Positions 51,301 to 63,898 of a stretch of DNA of 64,000 nt are shown piece by piece (position 1 is the first letter of the stretch; each line of letters opens with the position of its first letter). The DNA lies in assembly GCA_026413225.1 (NCBI GenBank), contig CM048554.1:12933463-12997462 (forward strand). Reading direction: 5' to 3'. A program made the position numbers and the translations under genes. The notes under the pieces are model-generated. The model had not been told where the DNA came from. It ran no database searches and was given only the letters and a program-made list of their open reading frames with translations. Source of the DNA: Otis tarda. Lineage: Eukaryota > Chordata > Aves > Otidiformes > Otididae.

Positions 51301-54300
51301 GCAATATTCTGATTTCCTGTACTGCAGTAATCTAATGTTTTACAGCCATTTCTATTTTTAAGTTGTTTTAGTTTCTAGCAAGCTGCTTTTGAAGGCTAAA
51401 GCAGTATGGTCTGATGTGCAAGAGATCAGGTAAGGAGAAGGTGAAAGAGCTAAATGTGTGGTCAAAGTGCTGCTTAGAAAGGCTCAATCAGCAATACAAG
51501 CATGGGCAAAACCACTAGGACTGGGGCAAAAAGGAGAGGAAGAGATCTTAAAAAGTCTTTGTATAGTTAAGAATTAGTTTAAAGTGTTCTCTCTCTAATT
51601 AAAAACATATCAGATGATGAACTCCTCGGCAAGAATGGAAATGGGTTAAAGCTGGAAAGAGTTTCAGAGTTTCACCTTGCTAAAAGCCTGAAAATTCCTG
51701 GTAACTTTTCCCCCAAGTGAGGGCTCACACCTTGAGGTGAAGTGTAATATAGCAGTTTGTAGTTCTCCCTGTTTTTCCTGCAAAACATTTTTTTTGTAAT
51801 AGTAATAATTCTGTTAATGAAGCAAAAAGCTTTTTCAGGATTTGAATAAATGCCCCATGTGAAAATGATTAAAGCATACAATGACTTATACTGGCAAAGG
51901 CAGACTCCCTGAAGATACCTTATGATGTTTTTGTTAGTACCTGAAGACCCACTCAACAGCTGATGTCTTTTAGGGTGTTTCTGTTGATTAAAAAGTGCTA
52001 TGTGATGTTACAATGCGAGAAAGTGTTCTTCAGTTTGAAGTTGGAATTTACATCTCAGCTGAATACTCTTTTCCCCACCTTGCAATACCAAGCTCATTTT
52101 CCTATACGGTTTACCATACTTCTCTATTTGCCAAAGGCTTTAATATGAGAGAAACATTTGCAGAGAGGTATATTAAATCCTGAGTGGTTAATTATTTGCT
52201 GTAATTGTGATCTTAGCTGTATGCTTTGCTTTTTTTCATGACAGTAATTTCTAGTTACAAAAAAAATTAATAAATATGCGCAGCACTAGGATGAAAATGA
52301 ATGTTTGGGCTTGCCATCAGTAGGTATGCTCTAAGGAGTTAAAATAAGTCTTAGGCAAACAGCTTCAAACTGATGCTTAAGGAGTTGAATGATCCCAGAC
52401 TAGTGCTTTTCTGTTGACTTCTGCTCAAACCCATGGTTTTCTGCAAAACACTTTTTTAATTCTTCAGGAAGAGAGAGAGATTGAAGGAATAATTAATACA
52501 AACAGGTAGAGCTATGGAGAAGAGTTAATGGAAAGGCAGTGGCAACAAGAAGGGGGAGAGGGAAAATAATTCCTTTCTTCACAAAAGGTAAGACTTTTAA
52601 AATATCTTTCTAGAGAAAAGGATCATGCTTCAGAATAGCTTTGTAAACAGGCCTTCATAAAAAAAGCTTAATTTATAAAGGATGACTAGATGTTATGTGT
52701 GTGTTACAGATGTGAGTACATCATTACAAGCACCCTGGTTGAAGGGGTAGCACTGCATTGCCTCCGCGCTGTTGGAGATGCCAGCAGCCAGCCGCAACTG
52801 TTGGAAGTGTTACATGTGGTTCAGCTGGCAGCCTCCAGGCCAGCTCCAGGCTCCTGCAGTGATCCATCCAGACCACTGGCTTCTTCCCTGGAGGAGATGG
52901 GGAACAGCTGTTTTGAGCTACAACTGCACCCTCCAGCAGCTGAGCTTGTCCTCCAACACAAAGCCAAAATGCTACTGCTGTTGACAAGAGGTGTGTGTAT
53001 TTTGGGGGGAGATGGGGAATCAATTGCTGGTGGGGGGCAAATGCCTAGGGGTTCTTACCCAGCATCATGGTCTCCATCAGGTCGCAGTCCGTGGCAGGGC
53101 CTTGTTGCTGGTTTTGCGTGGATGGTCTCAAGGCTGTGCTTGGCAGTCATTGTTATGGTAGGGGAGGGAGAGGGCTGGCCACTGCTGGGGAGGGAGAGGC
53201 AGGATGCAACCCGTGGAGAGGAAGGCGGGAGGGGGAATTGTAAACCCAAATCCATCCCACACAGCTGTTGAGGTCAGACCACCCTGTACTATCTACCATA
53301 GCAGAGTTCAGTCAGGAGTGTGTGTGTGCCTAGCAGGCATCCATCAGAGATGCTGTGGCATTGCATTCTCTGAGAAGGAGAGCAGGCTCAGCTGAGAGGA
53401 GCACACTGGTGTCCTTGTCCTGAGAACGGTCCTGACTGCCTCTTAACAAGAGAGGAGCATGTCACTGCCCCTACTGGTTCAGCAGCCCTGGGCCCTCCCT
53501 TTGGAGAACTTGTGTCCCACTGAATTCCAGCAAAAAGGCATTTGGAGAATCTGGGGTGGGAAACCTGCAGACATGAGTGAGCCCAGCAGGGAGGTGAGAC
53601 AAGGAGAAGAAACTCCTGCCCAGCCTTCCTGCCAAGGTATGTGAACCAGCAATAATCCGGCCTTGTGGAAGGGTGTATGAGGAAGGGGAATGATAACAGA
53701 GATCTGTTGCTGTGAGGGTAGACAGGAACCAGAACTCATGACAGATTCTGAAGTAAAAAGTCAAAAGTGTAATTTTTTCTTCCTTGCTTTCTATGTCCAT
53801 ATCTGGACATACAGAGAATGGAACAGAAAACCTTTTTCCCTGAGCCCCACTCAGGAATATGCACCTGTCAGTGCAGGCAATTTGTGCTTCGTCCGGGCAT
53901 GTTACTGGCTGTTGATTTCCTCCTCCCCCGGGGACGTCACAAGGCCAGTGGAGTGTTGAAGCCACGGATATAAACAAAACGAGACTCTTACATCTGCTTC
54001 AGGATATGTTTCTATTATTACCAATTTATTTTTTGTTAATTACTATATATGAGCTCATTCTCTGTTCATCGCTAAAGCTATCACATTTCGCAGTCTGCCA
54101 TCTATCAGTTTTATAGCAGATAAGACATAACCGCTGGAGCCAGCCTCCTTGCAGGCACATTGAAGGCTACATCTACCCAAGTAGTAGTGAAAGGGAGAGA
54201 TGGCAATGCTTGATCCTACTCTCAACTGTGAGCTAGAGCTAATCCCTTAGTGAAGTTACACCTGCGGTATAAGCGGTACATGGGCTGTGAGGATCAGATC

Positions 54301-55493
54301 TGTGTCCTATAGGGAGGCAGTTTGTGAAGGGGTTTCTGGTTTCCCTGCTTTGGAAGGGGAGAAGGAATCCTGCTGTTAATGACTGCTGTCTGAGCCCTAC
54401 TAAATTAGAGCTACTTATCCAAGTACAGCAGGAAGGCTTCGTTCTTGGCTGGTGCAGTAACTGGAGATGAAAGATCTAAGTTGCCTATGCTTGTTTGTGG
54501 GATCACTTACCTTCATACAACAAGCCTTCTGCTGGATCCGAACCCTTTCTTTTCCCAATATCACTGTAGAACAGAGGTTCTGATTTTCTCCTTGCTTGAT
54601 ACCAAATATGGGCCACTAGCAACAGGGAGTGAAGCACAATGCTAGGTGTATGAGTGCACGGCAATGCAGTGAAGGGGCTGAAGTCATGGAGAAAACAGCT
54701 TACTCTATTTTTGAAGCATTTTATTCCATGACTTGCCCAATTCCGTGAAAGCTTGGGGAATGTAATCATAGCGGGTAACGCCTGAAGGTCACAGCATGTC
54801 AGGTAATACCAGTGCTGGTATTTCTTGTCTGAGTTTATGCAGAGTACATTGGTCTGCAGCTACCAGATCCTATGCTCAGGAGCTTAAGTAAGGCACTTCA
54901 TGTACCCTGTAAAAACGCCATAAACAGGTTTACAAAAAAGCCCCGTAAACAAGGAGCTGGCAGAGGTCTGCATTGATATCACTTGCCACTCTGCAGCTCC
55001 ACCGATGAGCACTCCTGGCTTCATCCCAGTTGAGCGAATTCAGTCAAACAGAAGAATCTCACCAAAATATCTAGAAGGGACTTCTGACATTATTCTTTCA
55101 CTGCTGCTAAGTCTGTTTGGAGTGTGTGGAAAATGTCTTCAGCTCAGAAGAATGGCATAGTGTAATGCGATAACAAGCCCTGTAAAGGTTATCAGCGACA
55201 TAATCAAATCTATCTATGGGACAAAGACCCTCACTGTACAGCTAATTAAAACTTGTTTCTTCTCTGCCTGTTCCTGTTTGGTGGCCATTATTTAGAACAG
55301 AGCTGCAAGGCACTGAAGCAGAAAGTTAGCTCTCAATATTTTAAGACTAGCTCTGTCCAAAACCTTGTATTGAAAGAAACTGCATACTCTTTTTCTCGTG
55401 GGCTGCATGAACAGCATATCATGAAGCCGTTTGTGGGCAGTTTATAACTGACCTTAGGGGCAGAGATGAGATATTTTTTAAAAAACCTAACTA

Positions 55494-55562
55494 AGCAAAA
55501 AAACAAACAAACAAAAAAAAACAACAAACAAAAAAAACCCTAAAAGAAACAAAGAAACAAAA
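55494..55562. repeat. A-rich low-complexity tract with CAAA units
   Basis: Irregular (CAAA)n and (CAA)n units between A-runs. It has the look of a degraded simple repeat; no associated retrocopy was recognised. Confidence 0.75.
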
Positions 55563-58500
55563 AGCTACCAAGAACTAACCAATCAAACTCCCACCAAAAC
55601 TCAAAACTTGTCCTTTTTAACTTTCTTTGAGCTGGTTGGATTATTGCAATGGAAGTAGCTAAACTTTGTCTTGTCCCATAATAGAATATGCTAGATCTCA
55701 AATTTATCATCTCCAGCATTGTTTTCGTGCTTATTGCAATAATATTTTTACCCCTCTTTCCCTTAGTGTCCATACAGCTACTTCAAAAAAGGCCCACATA
55801 CAGGTCAGGAAGCTGGTCAGTTTTGAGGGCAAACTCTGAATGCAATGCCTATGATTTCAGTGGCGTTACGAAATAGTCTGTGGGGTGTAATGTTGCTCCA
55901 TGTTTGGTACAAAGAAGAGATCAACACCTGTCACCAGCATGTGAGGAATCCTTCCTGGTACAGCAGTTCTGTGACTTTTGTTCCCAAAAGCAGGACTCGT
56001 GTAGTCCAGTGAGGTGATAGCCAGCCACACAGTGATTGCTGGAGGAGGACTAGTCTGTGAATGGTATTAGTGACAGCATTTGTACCATGGAAATGCCAAG
56101 GACCTCTTACCCTGCTATGCTAGGCACTGCACGTATGCAGGGCAGGAGTCACACGATGCTCCCCAAAGCACGCAAAGGCTGATGGAGAGTCCTGAGGAAG
56201 TGAAGGGCTGTTCAAGGTCATACAGCAGGTTAGTGGTTCAGCTGGGAGTAGAATTTGGAGGGGAAACTGCTGGTATGGCAGCTCCCCTGCTGAAAGTCTG
56301 GAAGCCAGGATTTTTTGTCTAGACCTAGAGATTGTTCTGCTTGTTAAACTGCCTGAGCAAGACAGGATTTTTTTTTGTGGACCTGCTGAGCGCTTTCCCA
56401 TTCCCTATGTAAGGCAGGCATAAATCGTTCTCCACATGTATGGATTGCATCTGCTAATTCCTGGTTTGTACCTCCATGATGAATTCCCAAGACCTGTGCT
56501 GTGCTGCTTCTCAAACATGGTGGTATTGGTGACTCGCTCCTCCCTCACAGTGTAAATTCAGGGAATGGTGTAGGGAATTCTTCACTCCCCAGCTAATAGG
56601 AAGGGAATATGGGGTACATGTGTTTTCTTTTGTCAGCTGCTGTCAATATTAGAAATGTCAAGTTTTATTGGCATGATGTTTTTGACAGGCAGACCCCTGC
56701 ATTCTTTGCTGCTCCTTGCTGCTTCTTCTACTGTGCGGTTTCACACCAGCAGCTGTTGACGGTACCTTTCTGTTGTCTAGCTTCTAGTGTGTTTTCAGTG
56801 GTTACATGATCTCTGAGAGGAAGTAGCTGAGATAAAAGATTGGCATTTGAGAGCTTGCTCTTGACTCAGTTAAAGCCAGAAGAGTTTGACATTGAGTATG
56901 ACCACAGACTGTGCAATATGAGTAGTGATTCGTGCGTGAGGCCTGCAACTTCTGGGATACAGCATCTCTGCCTTTTTTAGGCAGACATTCAGCTCTATTT
57001 TGGTGCCTCCAGGAGTTGGAGAAGTCACTGTGTCCCTACGTACCAGTGTCAGAACTGTAATGGCCTACTTTCCCTTTTTAGAAATGGTCACTCTTTATGT
57101 CTCTGAATTTGCTTGGCTTTGGCTCCTGGCCATTAGATCTTGTCATGCCTTTTCCACTAGATTAATGAAACCTTTAGTACCAGAAATACTCCCTTTGTAA
57201 GCAATGATTGTATCTTATACATTTAATAGAGTCCAGTTTCATTTTCTTGCCATATTTCAGACCCCTTGGCTTAACTCATTGTGACTTCCAGCAGTCCTCA
57301 TCCCCATCCCAACTTTCAAGGTGAGGATAATGATACTCAGGGTCTTGCATCCCCTTTTTCCATCATGTGTTTATTTTTCAAGCTGTTTTATGCCAGGGGC
57401 TTTTTCCTTACAATGGCTTTGTGGAGTTCCTGGCCCACGAAATCTTGATCTGGGCTGGAACTTGATGCAATTACTGGGATACAAATACCAAAATAAATAC
57501 GTTCTAACTCAGAGCTTGCGATGTTCCCCTTAAGTTTTCATTCTCGTTCAGTTAAGAAAATAGCACATTCCCACAGTGCTACTCAACTCAAATTAAAAAA
57601 TCATAATGTAAATCATATTTGTATGAATAATTTAATTTCTAGGAGATGCATTAGGGAAACCCTTTCAGATAAGGTTCCAAATTTGCAATAGTAATGATCT
57701 GAGAGGAAGAGATTGTTTGCCTTGAAGTAAGTTATGCATTAGAGGAGCCTTTTAATATTCTTATTTAACACCTAATATTGATATATTCATTGATCTACAG
57801 AAGCTGCAGTACTGTAATACACAAATCAATTAAAACTATAATTAAAATTAATACTATGTACAAGCCTCAGGATTGTGACAGTATGTATGTTTGTGTATAT
57901 ATATAGTCTTCAGTTTCCTTGTGTCTCCACTCTGCAGTGCCTGAGGCTATTTTAAGAACAAAAGAAACTTCTCTGGGCATAGAGGTTACAGTAAACAGAG
58001 TCATTTGGCTGTTAGCCTGTGAGCTGCGGTTGATGCATAGCTTCCATTAGCTCTTTTTAAATAAATCTGCTTATGGTTTGGCCAAGCATATGAGGAAAGG
58101 CCTGGAAGGAAGGGCATCTTTCACACCTTTCACATTCTCTGGCTAAATGAGGATTGTTTGATCAGGATTGAAAAAGGAGCCGGCAGAGCCATACTGGACA
58201 CAGGCAGCTGGATTTTCCTCGCTGTTCAATAGGCAGCCGTTCCCGTGGAACTGTTGGCTCTGTATGTTTGCAGCGTGTCATTTGCAGCAGTATTTTTCAA
58301 GCAAAGGCCAAGGACTTCCTTGCTTTAAAAGCCATTATCAGCTAGAATAACGGGATGGTGAAAGTTGTGGAGGTTTTGTTCTTTTGCTGAGGTACCTAAA
58401 CAGGAGCCATTCTCCAGAAAATACTGCCCTGCTTCCATCTGTATTGAAGTTCTTTACACCTGCTCTGTACAGGTGGCAGGTCAGAAAAGGTAAAATCGTT

Positions 58501-58665
58501 CACAACAGTCCAGAACAATTGCAAAGTGACTCCCACTGCTTCAGCTTCCCCAGTATCACAGTAATAGTGTTTAACACAGGCACAGCATGATGCTGTAGCA
58601 TAGGGGGTCTCTGAGCTGGCTGTCATCCTGGAAACACCCAGAAGGAAAAGCAGGAAAGTCTGCAG

Positions 58666-58841
58666 CATAGAATCATAGAATGGTTAGAGTTGGAAGGGAC
58701 CTTCAAAGGTCATCTAGTCCAACCCCACTGCAAGGAGCAGGGACATCCCCAACTAGATCAGGTTGCTCAGAGCCTCATCCAACCTGGCCTTGAATGTTTC
58801 CAGGGATGGGGCTTCCACCACCTCTCTGGGCAACCTGTTCT
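58666..58841 (-). mobile_element. Short CR1 3'-end copy
   Basis: On the minus strand this is the last part of CR1 ORF2 plus the 3' UTR and AATCATAGAAT-type terminal repeats. It breaks off at CAACCTGTTC within the C-terminal ORF2 region. It is about 93% identical by eye to the matching part of the 59972-61313 copy, so the two belong to the same or sister subfamilies. They are independent insertions, since each carries its own 3' terminus. Confidence 0.93.
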
Positions 58842-59971
58842 GGAGAGTCCTGGTACACCCCCATTCTCTATGGGTCTGGCAGTGAGGGAGCAGGCCCCAT
58901 GGCTTTCCCCAGAGTGTCATGTGCCAGTGGATTTAGCAAATCCATGCAGGGCACAGCTGCGTTTTCTGTTTGGCTTTTCCCAGAGTACAGGGAAGCCCCA
59001 GTGAATGTTCCCCTCTCATGGGGAGTGTCGGTGCATTTAGACTTGTTCTGTACTCCCAGAGGAATGTGAAGTTTTCATTCGTTTGACTCTTCACCCTTAT
59101 TAATTTACAGATTGGAATGTGATATTCCTGTGCTTCTGGAATAGCACTGTACATTGAGAAGATGTGGAAAGTACCAATACTTCTGTAGTCCCACACAGGG
59201 TATCAGAGAGGGTTTTCAGAAGCATGCTCTTCCTTGACCACAGATGCTTTTCTGCCCCTTCCTACCATAATGATGCGCTTGTAGTAGCACTGATGTAATT
59301 TCTATAGCATTTTTCTCTTCTTCATTGTCTCTGTAGACCTAGAGTGTTTGTAGGTAACTTTCCACTTAAAAGCTTATGTATTTGAAGTTCTTCAGCAAAT
59401 AAAATACTTGCCAGACCAGTCATTATACTATGGTAAGAATTTTGAAATGTTGCAAAATGGTTGTGACAAGGATCTACCACTTTTGTCTTTTGCTTGGTTT
59501 GTATCAGAAACACCCTGAATGCTTGTGAAACTGCTTCCTCACCAATTTCTGTCTAGCAGAAAGGTTTTTTTTTTTTTCTCCTGATCACTGCTTAGCTGAC
59601 TTTAGTCAGACTTTGCTCTAGTAGCTAAAGCAGTAGATAGGTCTGGGCATACTTGAGTTCAAATATTTATATACTTTATGTGTATGTATGTGTGTATTTA
59701 CAGAGAGATACACTTGTTAAAAATGTGTGTATAAACATCCATTCAAAAAGAAAAGTTTCCTGTGAAATGTCAGTAAGACCCAGTAAAATATCTTTTAAAG
59801 CAGGATTATGGTTTTGACCTGTTTGTGGGTAGGAAATACAAAGAACTGTAGATTTACTGGAGATGGTTTCACCTGAACAAAGTTTAAATGGTTTGAGGAC
59901 ATTAAAGTAGTGTCAGTAGTTGAGTCCCAGATCCGTAGGAGGAGTAAGCAACATGCACCTCAGTGGCTGGT
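58842..59971. other. Spacer between two CR1 copies
   Basis: Unique-looking sequence of about 1.1 kb with a T-run near 59565-59578 and TATGTGTATG-type words near 59680-59700. No gene seen. Confidence 0.55.
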
Positions 59972-61313
59972 GAATCATAGAATCACAGAATGGTTAGGGT
60001 TGGAAGGGACCTTCAAAGGTCATCTAGTCCAGCCCCCCTGCAAGGAGCAGGGACATCCCCAACTAGATCAGGTTGCTCAGAGCCTCATCCAGCCTGGCCT
60101 TGAACGTTTCCAGGGATGGGGCATCCACCTCCTTTCTGGGCAACCTGTTCCAGTGTTCTATAACTCGCATCGTAAAAATTTTTTTCCTAATTTCCAATCT
60201 AAATCTACCCCCCACTATTTTAAAACCATTACTCCTTGTCCTATGGCAACAGGCCCTACTAAACAGTCTCTCCCCATCTTTCTTGTAGGCCCCCTTGAGG
60301 TACTGGAAGACCGCTATCAGGTCTCCCCGGAGCCTTCTCTTCTCCAGGCTGAACAGCCCCAACTCTCTCAGCCTGTCCTCATAAGAGAGGTGCTCCAGCC
60401 CTTTTATAATCTTTGTGGCCCTCCTCTGGACCTTCTCCAACTGGTCCATGTCCTTTTTGTGTTGGGGGCTCCAGAAGTGGACACAGTACTCCAGGTGGGG
60501 TCTCTCCAGGGCAGAGTAGAGGGGCAGAATCACCTCCCTCGACCTGCTGGCCACGCTCCTCTTGATGCAGCCCAGGATGCGGTTGGCCTTCTGGGCCACA
60601 AGGGCGCATTGCCTGCTCATGTTAAGCTTCTCATCCACCAGCACTCCCAAGTCCTTCTCCTCAGGGCTGCTCTCAATCCATTCTTCGCCCAGCCTGTATT
60701 TGTGCCTGGGATTGCCATGACCCAGGTGCAGGACCTTGCGCTTGGCCTGGTTGAACTTCATGAGGTTGGCACAGGCCCACCTCTCCAGCCTGTCAAGGTC
60801 CCTCTGGATGGCATCCCTGCCTTCCAGTGTGTCAACGGCACCATACAACTTGGTGTCATCGGCGAACTTGCTGAGGGTGCACGCTATCCCACTGTCCACG
60901 TCGCCGACAAAGATGTTGAACAGGGCCAGGCCCAGCACGGACCCCTGAGGGATGCCACTTGTGACCAGTCTCCACATGGACATTGAGCCATTAACCACCA
61001 CTCTCTGAGTGCGGCCATCCAGCCAACTCCTTATCCACCGAGTGGTCCATCCATCAAAGCCATGTCTCTCTAGTTTAGAGAGAAGGATGTCTTGCGGGAC
61101 AGTGTCAAAAGCTTTGCACAAGTCCAGGTAGATGATATCCATTGCTTGTCCCTTGTCCACCAATGCCGTCGCCTCGTCATAGAAGGCCACCAAATTGGTC
61201 AAGCACGATCTGCCCTTGGTGAAGCCATGTTGGCTGTCACCAACCACCTCCTTGCTCTCCATGTGCCTTAGCATGGTTTCCAGGAGAATTTGCTCCATGA
61301 CTTTGCCAGGCAC
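59972..61313 (-). mobile_element. CR1 LINE, 5'-truncated, most of the reverse transcriptase still open
   Basis: On the minus strand ORF2 similarity starts at [19 protein letters not shown] and continues without a stop to the natural end at 60063, about 416 residues. RT motifs visible are [27 protein letters not shown] and the active-site FADDTKL (CR1 uses FADD rather than YADD). The C-terminal region with [12 protein letters not shown] and [20 protein letters not shown] follows. The 3' UTR and ATTCTATG/ATTCTGTG repeats occupy 59972-60062. The endonuclease domain and N-terminal RT are missing, so it cannot move by itself. The long undamaged frame points to a young insertion. An upstream ATG at 61398-61400, in non-CR1 sequence, happens to be in frame and extends the open frame to 445 codons. 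Confidence 0.96.
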
Positions 61314-63898
61314 AATATGAATATGCTGATCAATACTTGCTTCTGTCCCACAGGTCAGGTTGTGTTGCAGGGATGTGTGTGTACAGTAAATGCACTCCAT
61401 GTTGCCCAGATCTCTTGGGCAATGTTGATACCACTATAGCAATGTGGGCACACTCGGAGTGGCTTTGTGCCATTTTGATGTTTGTTGCCAAAAAAGCCCC
61501 ACAGCCTTCCTTGCCATTCCTTGCCCCAGGGTTTAGGAGAACTTCTGTAGCTGTCCATCCCTAGTTTCACATAACTCTTGATGAACCCTCAACTACGTTG
61601 GCTGCCACTTGAGATTTTTTCTCTTTTCCATTGGCCTATTGCAGATGGGAGGGGATAAACAGACAAGATGCAGGCAATCTCAAGTTTGTGGGCAGGAGTA
61701 ATTTGCTGTGGGTGAAGTCTGTTTTAATGTAGTGTGGAGGAGAGGATAGGAAGGCAAGCTTTTGCTGGCTTCTTGTGTTTTGAACTGGAAAATCAGAGCA
61801 CTAATCCTAGGACCTTCTGAACCTCACTGCTCTTGCAGCTCCCCCACCATATGCCAGGGATGTGTGGCAGACTGTGCCTGCATTCTGCTCTGTAATGATT
61901 CATGGCAAAAGTTCAGGAGATCTCTGCTTTTGGTTTATTTATGGGTGAGTTTGCTTGTAAAAAGAGCTATTCCTTTAAAGGTTATTTTGGGGACTTTCTT
62001 TTTTTTTTTTTCTTTTTTCTTTTTTTTTTTTTAAAGCAGAGTTATTGCAAGAATATCTTGGAGAGTTTCAGGGCTCTCAAACTCAGTTGATTGTAAAGCA
62101 AACTATACATGAGTTTGGATCCAAGTGATACTTTTCAGTTTGTGTCTGAATTGCAACCAATGAGCTACCTCAGTGAAATTTAATACGGATCCCTTTCTTG
62201 ACCCAACTTCTGTTGTAAAAGAATCTAATTAAAGACAAGTAAAGTAAAATCAGAAGGAAAAAGGATATCTTTGTCACAATGTTCGCCCAGAGCTCAAGTC
62301 CGCTTGAGATGTTACTTTGCCTCCAAGTTGGAATATTTGATCACAAGTAGACAGTTTAGGTGGAATTTCCTTTCATTTGTCATTTTGTGTTAGTCATTCA
62401 TGCTTTTTAGAGGTTGCACAGAGTATTGTATCATCCCAAGGGTCTTGTTTTATGAGTTCACTAAAATTAAGCTTAGGGAGTTTTCTGGCCAAAAACTAGA
62501 GCTGAAAGCCGGAGTCTGTTGAAGGAACATGATAACAAATAGGGAAGGATAACCTTTCATCTGCAGCTTACATTTCTAGTCCATGTGATTTTTATTTTTA
62601 TTCCTCTAACTTCCCTCCTTGTTCCCCCTTGTACAACCTCATGAGCCCTGGTTTGAAGTCATCCATACGAACTGCAGACCACAGTTGCCCTTCCAGATGC
62701 AATATGCCTGTGGTTCAGATTTTGGAGTGGGAGGGAGGTGGGGGAAGACAGAGGAAAACAAAACAAAAATCAGCAGTGTTGGAAAGCAGTTTTCCTGCTT
62801 AGTTCCTTTGTGATTGCCTAACGTGCCTTTAATAAACAAGGCAGGGGAAGGACTGTTCTTTATGTACAGGTGTGTTGGGAGCTCCATTCTAAGTGCTGAA
62901 GGCAAATAGTGAAAAAAAGTGTTCTTGGAGACTTATTTAGCTGGCTTCCCTGGTGCATGGAAGAGAGAGTGTGGAAGCTGCATTATTAGCAAGGTGACCA
63001 GCAGACCTATTTCTGACAGAAGTATTTAAGCCAGAGACACCTAGAGCTGCGAGCATGACAAGCTCCTCCTTAAGGTAAATGCTTGTCAGTGGAAGAAGCA
63101 GTAACTCTCATCTCCTCTAGTTTTGGACTCTTTGCCTAGTGGATGGATGCTGAGAAGCAGAGTAGGTCACCGTCCCAAGAATGGGTTTAGTAATTAGTCT
63201 TTGTAACTGTTTGCATAGCTCTGAGTGAATTTCTGTTTGGCTTTTTAAAATCGGTTAGTGAATCTGAGAGAAAGGGGGTTGATGTAGCAACTGAGATGTG
63301 AAGTAGAAGAAATGGTTGAGGTCATTAGACTTCTTGGGGAAAGGGAAAGACAGCTAGGTAGCTAGGCAGGCTGCCTGTTTGAGGCATAATGGGAAATTCA
63401 GAGATATAAGAACATCTTTTAAGTCTTTAGCAACCACTATGTTGGGAAGTTTTAGCTTTCAGACTGATATTTTGAAGGTCACTTGTAGACTGAGCATCCT
63501 AGAGAATCAGGGACGAGAGGTCAACAGTGGAGTGGCTATGGTATGTAAAGCCGATGTTACTGTTAGCTAGTTGGTTTTTCTTTCCTGATTCACTGGGATT
63601 TCATCCTGGTGGGCTGTGCTTGTTTGCTTTTGCCCAAAAGTGAAAACACTTCTGTGCAGAGAACATTATTACAAAAAAAACCTTTTAATGGGAACTTTCT
63701 TCTAGCTTTTAGTGGGAGGATTGATTAATAAATTTTAAAATGAAGACGGAGTTTTGTATAGGTGGTGAGATGAATCATTGCATGGGGGAGAGATTAAACG
63801 GTGTCAAGATATTTTGGAGCATAATTTACAATCAAAGTTGCTATATTTCTTTCTTATTATGAGAATTTCTAACTTGTGATTTGCTCTTCTGTCCCCAG
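61314..63898. other. Intergenic or intronic sequence to the right edge
   Basis: No recognised gene. A long T-rich tract (61996-62032) stands out. The stretch ends at a good-looking 3' splice site (TTGCTCTTCTGTCCCCAG, ending 63898), so part of it could be intron of an unidentified transcript. Confidence 0.45.
61996..62032. repeat. T-rich low-complexity tract
   Basis: About 37 bp of T interrupted by two single C. No retrocopy body is recognisable on either side. Confidence 0.8.

Larger units (their letters stand above)
41212..58665. other. Intergenic sequence, no gene seen (about 17 kb)
   Basis: No open frame here shows family motifs. The longer ones (44463-45002, 46393-46860 and 53471-53977 on minus; 52690-53271 on plus) are 155-193 codons of compositionally ordinary sequence and overlap opposing frames. 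Notable non-coding items are a degenerate CCTAAAC patch (43220-43250), a 12-bp stem-loop (45309-45357), a 7-bp stem (46176-46194), a forkhead-motif cluster (54920-54951), an A-rich tract (55494-55562) and an ATTA-rich stretch (57590-57870). Confidence 0.55.

Noticed and set aside
52690-53271. 193-codon open frame on the + strand
   Set aside because: No known motifs, overlapped by minus-strand frames, and no convincing promoter or splice context. GC-richer intergenic DNA.
53471-53977. 168-codon open frame on the minus strand
   Set aside because: No recognisable family, with compositional bias only.
59910-60986. 358-codon open frame on the + strand
   Set aside because: Antisense shadow of the CR1 reverse-transcriptase frame at 59972-61313.
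61996-62032. Long T-tract as a possible minus-strand poly(A) tail of a processed pseudogene
   Set aside because: No poly(A) signal or gene-like sequence in the adjacent 300 bp and no flanking direct repeat seen.
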